In this document: piece by piece, positions 11,769 through 21,242 of the stretch | How the letters are laid out: every line of letters begins with the position of its first letter | Position numbering within the stretch: position 1 is the first letter of the stretch | Assembly (NCBI GenBank): GCA_031763025.1 | Contig: JASSKH010000025.1 | Coordinates: 310,001-374,000 of the forward strand | Direction of reading: 5' to 3' | Length of the DNA: 64,000 bases | Origin: Macrocystis pyrifera | Lineage: Eukaryota; Sar; Phaeophyceae; Laminariales; Laminariaceae | Notes under the pieces: generated by a model | Told to the model about the DNA's origin: nothing | The model's input: only the letters and a program-made list of their open reading frames with translations | Databases searched by the model: none | Translations under genes and position numbers: made by a program

Positions 11769-14700
11769 CTATTATATGAGAAGGAAGGGAGGGGAAAACG
11801 GGGAGGAGAGAAGGGGGGCGGAAGGGGAGAGGGGAAGGGCGGCGGAAGGGAGAGGTGGAGGGAAAATGGAGGAGCGGGGGGCGGGGGGGGGGCGGGGGGG
11901 GGGGGGAGGAGGTAGCAGGGGGGAGGAGGGTAGGAAGGGGATGGGGGGGGGGAGAGGGGGGGGGGGGGGGGCAGGGAGGCAGGGAGCAACGAGCAAAACA
12001 TTTAGTCTGTCGGCCAGACGCGTTATATGTATATGTATATAATGGACTTTTGTTGCACGTCTCTTCCGGCCGGGGTCTTTTCTCGTGCTCTCGGCCGCGG
12101 GGAACGCAGGCGGCCCTCGTGCACACACCGCTCAAGTTTGAACTCCGGCCAAGGTCCGTGTCGCGACCACTGGGGGTTCAAAGTCGCGGAAACTATTAAT
12201 AGCAAGAACCTAGGGGATGTGTTTCCGCCTAGCCAGAGCCCGCCAGGACAACGCAAACCCCACGATTTGATTTTTTTTTACACTACCAAGAGAAGATGCA
12301 AACTCGTGGTGACTATAGCAGCAGGAGTACAATTTCACGTCCACTTCAGCAAGTCATCCACACATCGTCGAACCTATCTCGTCGTACACACACCAGAGTA
12401 TAAATAGAAACGCCTGCTTGCTTTGTACCAGGGTACGCCCTTTCGATATTGCGACAGACGCCCCCCCAAGGATTTCAAGCTTTCAACTAAGGGGAACTTT
12501 GTAACCGCTATCGCACAGCGCAGAGTATACCCATCGGAATGCGCTTACTTGTATACATATATAGCTCCGCAGCACAGCAGCATATGAATCACAAAATGGC
12601 AGCACATCACCCGGAATATGCTATTTAATATGAGCAGCCCTCATGCTACAAGATGGTGCACATGTGATAAACCTGCGGTGCAGAAGACCCATCTGGAAAG
12701 GCGATTACAACATGGTACATAGACAACACATAAATCGGACTACTCGAAGAAATTTGGTACCGGGATACAGAACACAACATTGTGTACGTCCGGTACACAC
12801 GGCCCGGTGTCTTACGCGCCATGCCAAGTGGAGTATCAAGCACTCCATTGGTCGAACTCACAGCTGACGTATTTGCAGTTTTTAAAAAAAAGTATACACG
12901 ATAATAATTTTCCACTTCGACACCTGAGTGGTACCTACCCACTGGGGGATCAGAACTAGTGTTCGATATCGGAAATCGGATATCGATATCGGAATCGAGT
13001 TCGCCAGGATTCCGATAAACAAAAAACTAGGTAATCGATATGTACGATTTCGATATTCGATATCTGGTACCAGGCATCAGGTATACCGAAGCGTTTGGTC
13101 AACATCTGCATAAACAAAAACCGGGGATACCAGGGGATGCCAGGGTATGCCGCCTGGGATGGAGGGCAAAAAAACACGTTCGATACGATACATGGAAGGT
13201 TCCATATTTCGATATATCGAAAAAAAATCTATATGATAGCCGATAACCAACACGAAGTCATCCCTACTTTTTAATCTTCGAAACGCTATCTCACCTTCGG
13301 GGTCGTGCATGACGAGAAAAGGAAACTTCACCTCGGCCAGGCGGGACTGAATAGTAGCAAGCATATCTGCCACGAGAAGGCAAAACCAAGAGCAGCAGAG
13401 CAGGGGTCGCCGGTTATAAACTTACTGTACCTCGGGGGTAGGGTTGGGCACCTTTTACAGAAAAAAAAACCGTTTCAACGGTTTTTGGAAACCCGGCAGG
13501 CGTTTCACGAGTAAACGGCTTTATGGGGGAAAAAACGCGGTTGTTCGCCGGTTTTTAACCGGAAAAAAAGGACAAAAAAAACGCGATAATGGTCAACCCG
13601 AAGATCCGGCAGCACCGGCCAAGTTCACTGAAGCAGTGTGTGTAACTACTCGACTCGTATTAATAGTGACAATCATGGTCTCATTATAACCTGAATAGCT
13701 GACGCTCGGCTGACGCATTATCAAGTAGTTCTCATAAATACACGTACTTTTATCTTGAATCAAACGTGAGTATTTTGAACTTGAATTTAGTGCGGGTACG
13801 ACCCCAAGTGGGAAACGGACTTTTATCTTGACTTTAGTGTAGCAGTGGCTATCTTGCTTAGTTTTGACTGCTCTTCGATTCTGACTCGAGCTTTGAAAAC
13901 CCCTTTTGTAATTTTTATCGACTTTTTCCAACTTCTTTGACAAATAAGTTACGAAGATTTTTGTGCTGGATTTTTTGTCTTGGGTTGTGGGAAAAATATT
14001 TATTAAATTTAGCGTGCGGACGATTTATGTTGGATTTAGTGTGGATAATCCATTTTGAAATTAGTGAGGGAACGACCCCGGGAGGAAAACGTCTCCGGAG
14101 ATGTTGGGAACTCCCTCCTTGCCCGCGGATCCGCTCCCGGGACTCTTTAAAAAAAAAAAATTGCCGACAACCCGGGTACATTCGGCCTAAAAACTCAGTG
14201 CTTGGACCCCACGAAATAGTTGGTCTTACCTTCGGCAATAAAACTCAGTTCCTGAAACCCGAGAAATAGTTGGTCTCATCCAAAAGCTAAGCCTCTTATA
14301 ACCTTATCCCAAAACTACATTTTGTTGTCCCGGTCTATTTTTCCAGCGTACGTACGTATGGCCCATCCACCACTCCACCATTGAGGCGGATGGGGTGGCT
14401 CTAAACGTATTCCAGTACTATCAATAGTATCGTATCGAGTATTCGTACAGTAGAAACTGCAAGCCCGCACTGAGTCGTATAGTCCCCGGCCACCAATAAA
14501 AGCGCCGTGTGCATTATACTGCTGTAGTATAAAAGGTGTCATAGTATTAATATTAGCATTGATAGTAACAGCAATAGTCATAGTAATAGTGGCCCATACA
14601 ACCATACTAAGGGCATCCCACAACCATACGCGACTCGAGTGTCCCATACTGCAGCCAAGTAAACCATCCCAGGCGCGACGAGAGCATTCCATGCACCCCG

Positions 14701-17541
14701 ACTTCCATTGTCTACCCTGCTTACTGCACAACAGTGTAGTATCTCCGCTGTTGACGCAATTGTCTGTGACCACAGAGCTTGTATCTCTCCATTGGCATTA
14801 TCAATAGGATCGAAGAATCGGTGCGGACACTGGTCGTGGTGGATGTCGAGGTAGCGAGGTGTAGAAAGAAAGAAAGAATGGTTTCATGTCAAGAACACTC
14901 CTACCTTGACAGTAACGCAGCGTCCCGCGCATACAACTACACGTCCCCTTAAGAAACAAAAGGCGTCCCATATACGACTTGAACGTCTCATACAAAACTA
15001 AAGCGTCCCGTGCACAACGAAAGCCTTCCACAGATCGTGTAAAACTGTCCCATATATACACAACAAAAACGTAGCATACTGGTCTGCAACCAAAACGCCC
15101 AAAGTACAATCACAACACTCTCAATTGTCCCATATGTGACACCATATATTGTCTACGCCAACGGTTAAAGCGTTCCATATACCATACATACCATGGTGCA
15201 TCAGGGGTAACCGGATAATCGTACCTAATAGCTGCGAGCCGGTGCTGAGCCGCATGGTTCCTGGCCACCCCAATCCGCCGGGCTTCCCCACCTTGTCCAA
15301 AGCCCCCATCTCTTTGTACTCATCAGAGTTCCACACAAGTTCAGGCACAGACACTGAGGAAAAGACAGAGCGATAAGCAACCAGTTAGGTAGGGCAGGCA
15401 TTTAGAGCAGTATTCAGTATTGCACGTAGTATTAATAATAAAGAGTAAAGTTAGCTCTTCAAGCTACAAACGGCATGAAAAATGTCCTGACCCGCTCGGA
15501 CACAGGCACTGCCAAACAGAGCGAGAAGGAAACAGTCAGCACATCAACAACAGTCAATAGTCAACACTACACACGCGTAATAGGCGATAAGGAGTAAACT
15601 TAGCAAATTCAACATCAATAAAAAAAAATGCAGACCGTTTCGGGCACGGATGCCGAAATAGAAGTGGCGGCATACCGTATTCGATACCTGGTACGGTCGC
15701 AGTTGAGTTACTATTACGGGGGTCCATAGTTAACAGGACCTATGGTACACATAAAATCCTATATATTTACCTAATTTTACTATTACGGGGGTACATAGTT
15801 AACAGGACCTATGGTACACATAAAAACCTATATATTTACCTATTTTTACTAACAAAATTTGGTCCCGTTAACTATGGACCCCCATAATAACAACATTCAG
15901 TCCTATTTACTACACTACACTATGGTACACTATGGTATGGTACACTATGGTATGGTATGGTATGGTCCCCCGTAATAGTAATAATCCGGACAGAAAAATA
16001 AGGACCGTTTCGCCTTCATGGAAAAGCTTATAATGCTTTTTTTTTCCCGTCCAGTAGTCGATCGTGGCTGGGAGCAGCAAGCGAGCCCAGGCTTGAAACC
16101 GCGGGGGTCTGTCCAAAAGCTGTGAGTAGGAGCACGACTTGTGAAGTGCAGTTTAGCACGTCGAAATAGATGAAAGACATGAACCACAAGAGCGCGAAAG
16201 AGGCAACGGGGTCATATTGTGCACCTTATACGTACTGTATCCGAACAAAAGAGAAAGACGTCTGCATTGGCATACGATGTGCACGCGGAGCACATCCTAC
16301 AACAGCGACGAGCACAAACTGCTGTTGTTCAAACTATCTGGTACCTCAGCGTGAAGCAGAAAAAAAACAAAATGCAATAAAACATGTTCAAGAAACAACA
16401 ATATTTAATACCAGTCGTCCCCTCGGAGCAGGTACCTGGCCCCACTATATTACCAGTATTACTAGAGCATCAATAGTGCCTACCATTCTCAATTGACAAA
16501 ACGAGGGGCATTTACATCGCCACCAATATTCCAAATGTATCTAATATACACGATCAGACTGGTGCAAAAAAAGAGCACATCTGTCGTAACATATAAGGGA
16601 CCTTTTTTTACCTAATGCAAGCATTGAAACAGTCCTATTGTTTCGGCAGATAGTGGTGCTACAGAGCGTATGACTCGCCTTTCTCCATGAAGGACGGTAG
16701 CTGCATCGCCGGGAACATCGGCGCGATAACGTGCTTCAGGATCAACAAAACCGGTTTCGGCGGCGGGTTTGCTGCAACAACAAAAGGCGGTGGAGGTGCA
16801 GAGGGATCAGGGTCAAGGGTAGGGCGACCAGCTTCGGCGGAGGGTTTGCTAGAAAAAGGCGGTGGGCGTGCAGAGGGGTCAGGGTTACGGTTATAGGGCG
16901 GCTGGCTTCGGCGGAGGGTTTGGTGGAAAAACAAAAGGCGATGGGCGCAGAGGCGTTAGGGATAGGGACATAGGACGGCCGGCTTCGGCAGAGGGTTTGG
17001 TGGAATAAAAAAAGGCGGGCGGGCGTGCAAAGAGGGGTCAGGGTTATAGGGATGGGGCGGAAAAAATCAATAGGTGAGTACATGCAACTGCTACAAAAGT
17101 GTGTGATAACATGTTGACCACAGTAGTTTTGTGACGACATAGTAAGTTTAAGCTGTGTCTCTCCTCCCTCGGAAAAGGCCTTACTGTAATTACGGACGCC
17201 ATGACGCACTATCGTATGGCATTACATAGGTGTGCTGGATATTGTTGGGTAGATCAGACTGTTTTGCGTTAAAAGTGACAGCAAAAGCAACATCAATAAC
17301 CGCAACATCATCATCATCATCATCATCAGCAACTACACCCGAACCGACACGACGCCAGCACCATCAACACAACCTACCCCACCACGCCAACCCCAACACC
17401 AATACCACCACCACATCACCATCACCACATCACCATCACCATCACCAACAACAACACAACCAACACCAACACCAACACGGAGAAAGAAGGAAAAACCTAA
17501 AATAATCTCGCGCTAAAAACGAAGGCACGCACTCAGCGTAG

Positions 17542-17625
<84 letters not shown>

Positions 17626-17930
17626 GTACTCGATAGGAGAGATGTACTCGATCTCATGCATGGCCGTAGTCGTATGACCATAGACCCTTGCATCCCTATA
17701 ATGCCGGGACGGAGCATGTCGGGTTTTCACCGACCAGGCAGACATTGCTTGCACCAAGCGCGAAGCGCCGTGAGGTGTCCGGCGAGTCGAGTCGCATGAA
17801 GGGTGAACTGCATCCTACTAAGAACCGCTTGTGAGGCGGGCTTGCTTATGGATGACAGCCTCAATGAGCTAGTTTAATTTCCGGTGTAGCCACTCCAGAG
17901 ACAGCAATGGGAGTACTATGTAACTACCCT

Positions 17931-17971
<41 letters not shown>

Positions 17972-20900
17972 TGATAATCTCACCGATGATCGCGGGGCAA
18001 TTGGCCATCACGCCGACGAAACGTGCAGCGATACCTTCCCTCGTCTCGTCGCTCCCAAGGTGCATGCCAAGCATCAGCGCCAAGCCCCCACCCATTGACT
18101 GCCCCCCCAGAAAGAAGGGCAGCGTCTTCAGCCGCTCTCGGAGGGCGGCATCCATGCCAAGATGAGAGTTATCTGAGAGGGATATGCCAAAGGCACGAGG
18201 CGTTGAGGGGAGAGTGGGCGGTTGCAATTGCAGGTACACGTGCGTATGCTATCTTATCACACGCACCGTCATAGCCTATCACACGGGTGATAAGATGATC
18301 AACCGCCTTATCACACTAGGGTGATAATATAACATGCAGTATCACACTAGGGTGATAATATAACATGCAGTATCACACCAGGGTGATAAGATAACACACC
18401 TTATCACGCGGGTGATAAGATAACATGCAGTATCACACGGGTGAAAAGATAACTCTCTGTATCACACGGGCGATAAGATGACCAACCGTATCACACGGGC
18501 GATAAGACAGCACACCCCCTGGGAAAAACGTCCAAGCTCAGTTTGCCCAAAGCAAGGGGGGCACATAAAACCAAAACAATGTCCGCTACGGGGAAAATGT
18601 CGACAACTATATTTCCATGCAGACGCATCGCTCGGGGTTTACACCTTCCCCATTGCCGAGAAACAAAAAAAACTTTCGAATTCCTCTGAGAAAGTGTGTC
18701 ACAACTGAAGGGCGCCATCTTATCGTACGTACTACGCGCTATTTTTGTGGAAATTTCCTTGCCTACTCGCGACTACGAGCACACACTGCGGATCGATTAG
18801 AGAGAAGCCGCAACATTTTACCCCCCGAGGGAAAGCAGCGTCAAGCGTCAAGACAGCCTGCCGGTTCCTGTGAAGACCCCCGCAAAAATTCTACATAGTG
18901 TTTTGGTGTGTTGGCGCACCCCCGTCTCGGGGATAGCCTGAAACATTCAAAGCCAGGAGACAGCTGGAAAGCAGCCTTCGGATTCATGTGAAAACCCCCG
19001 AATAGCTGTAAAAAAAAAAATAGCGCCCTCTGGTGCGTTGGCGTACTTCCGCCTGGGATAGCCTGCGTCGTTCTTAGCCTGCGTGGGGAACAGCGTTTAA
19101 CCAGCCTGCCACTATTTGTGGAAAACCCGATTAGCTGTGAAAATACCCGAGTAGCTACAAACAGAATAATTGTGTCCTAGTCCTGTATGGTGTGTTGGCG
19201 CACCTCCGTCGGGGGTCCCTTTGTCGATGATGTCCAGCAAGGCCATGCTATCGTCCACCTTCACAAAGCGATATTCGGCACACCACACACCACACGCCAC
19301 ACGCCACCGATGAACCACGAGGGGAATTCACGCCATGTAAAGTCACGGCGGCCGAGGAGGAGGAGGAAGAGGAGGAGGAGGAGGAGGAGGAGGAGGAGGA
19401 GGAGGAGGAGGAGGAGGAGGAGGAGGAAGAGGAGGAGGAGGAGGAGGAGGTCGTGGCTGTGGTTAGAACGGCCGTCAAGGACGCCAACAAATCCGACAGG
19501 CGTTCTCGGGGGTCGGGAAACCCTATAAACAACTTCCGAAAGCGTTATGTTTTTTAGTACGACAATAATTATCCCACACTGAATTTGACTATTTTTATGC
19601 ACCCAAGTACGTAGGTGCACTTCTCAAGGGGGTTAAGCTGGGGTATTTTATCAATCAACTCCTTTTGGAAGTACCTGGAAGTTGAGATGGATGATTTTCG
19701 CGGTGACAAAAAAAAGGGGCTACACTCAAGGTCACAAACTTGATTCCAAAAACATGGGGTCAGGAAATGGCGCACCAGGTACAGTATTAAATAACATATC
19801 GTCTCCCAATATTGGAACTACACGGGGGGCCACATGACACTCGCCCGAATCCTATAATAAAACCCCATCACTTCTATAATGTAATCGTTTGGGGAAGGTG
19901 GCTCGGAAATTGGTCCAATTTATACTCTTTGCTTCGGCAAAATCTGAATACACCTGGTAACTGTAGTACCACTCTGTACGTCAACATAAGCAGCGTGTAC
20001 ACATAAATCCGAATGGCAATAGTTCCTTATATTTTCGGACATAGTGGTATAAGTACAGTGATACTCTATTCCAACTAATTTTCCCCTCAAACCGTGCGTA
20101 ATGGGTTCAAGTTGAGTGATACATTGAACTCAAGACTCTCTACAGTTACGACTGTTCCACCTTCCGAGCCCGAACTACAGTATACCTGGTATAAAATATT
20201 GGATAAGACATTACATGTACTTTCAATACTGGACCAAGAGCAGGGTCATACTTGCAAAATGGAACTTCGTAAATCAAGCCACGCAAATGCGCTGCAGTAG
20301 CACTCGTATACGCTGCGCGGAACCTATTGTCAATGGTCTCTGGTCTCCGGTCTCACCCATGGAACTCTTGCACACGTCCAACGGATCATCGATTCCAACA
20401 CTATTAGTAAGTGATCTCTGTAGACGTTTCTCAGGGCAGATGTTGTCTTCCTGATCTGTATGATCTGCTTGATCTACCGTCACTCGTGGGAGCCGAATCA
20501 TCCGCATGACATGACTAGCACATGCTTCCTGTGGCGGGGGTCTGTACTGCACAGATCCTGCGCCGCATCTTCACAACGGCAGCTTGGGGACTACGAGTAC
20601 ATGAGGTACATGAGGTATATGATGTATTTGATGTAAACAATGTACATGAGGTATATGATGGATATGATGGATATGATGTACAGTAGTATATGATAATCTA
20701 TCCGAGGTGCGAATGTTTGTCAACTTCGGCCATTGGGTGAGGCTTGAGAATTCTTCACAAAAACAGACTTTGGAAAAAATAGGATAGGTACCCCATCAGA
20801 TCTACCCTGCAGCAGTAGTACCTGGTATTGGTCGTTTCTTCTTGCCCTTCGTCCTTTTTTTTTGTTTGCTTTCGGGTGTACATACGTACCGTACGCACCA

Positions 20901-21120
20901 TGGATAGTTTCTCGGTACAATTCGGTCGCAAGCGACAAGAGAAGGTATACCACGGCATGCTAGTACCATCTCCTTGCGTACTGGTACTGTGCCTATTATG
21001 CGTACTTGTTGTCTTCCATCTAGACGCTTTGTTCTTTTTTGGCCTATATGGTCACCACGGGCGAGATTTTATGAAATCGGGAAATGACCAAATGCGATAA
21101 CACCATCATCATCATCGTTG

Positions 21121-21176
<56 letters not shown>

Positions 21177-21210
21177 GTCATCACCATCATCATCATCATC
21201 ATCATCATCG

Positions 21211-21242
<32 letters not shown>

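Noticed and set aside
11569..12135. Minus-strand frame of 188 codons
   Set aside because: Only its last 65 codons are the hydrolase's final exon; the Pro-rich upstream part is the purine tract read in the intron.
18245..18515. CRISPR-like spacing of short repeats
   Set aside because: Units are palindromic and adjacent without unique spacers, in a eukaryotic intron. The same holds for the arrays at 10424 and 55548.
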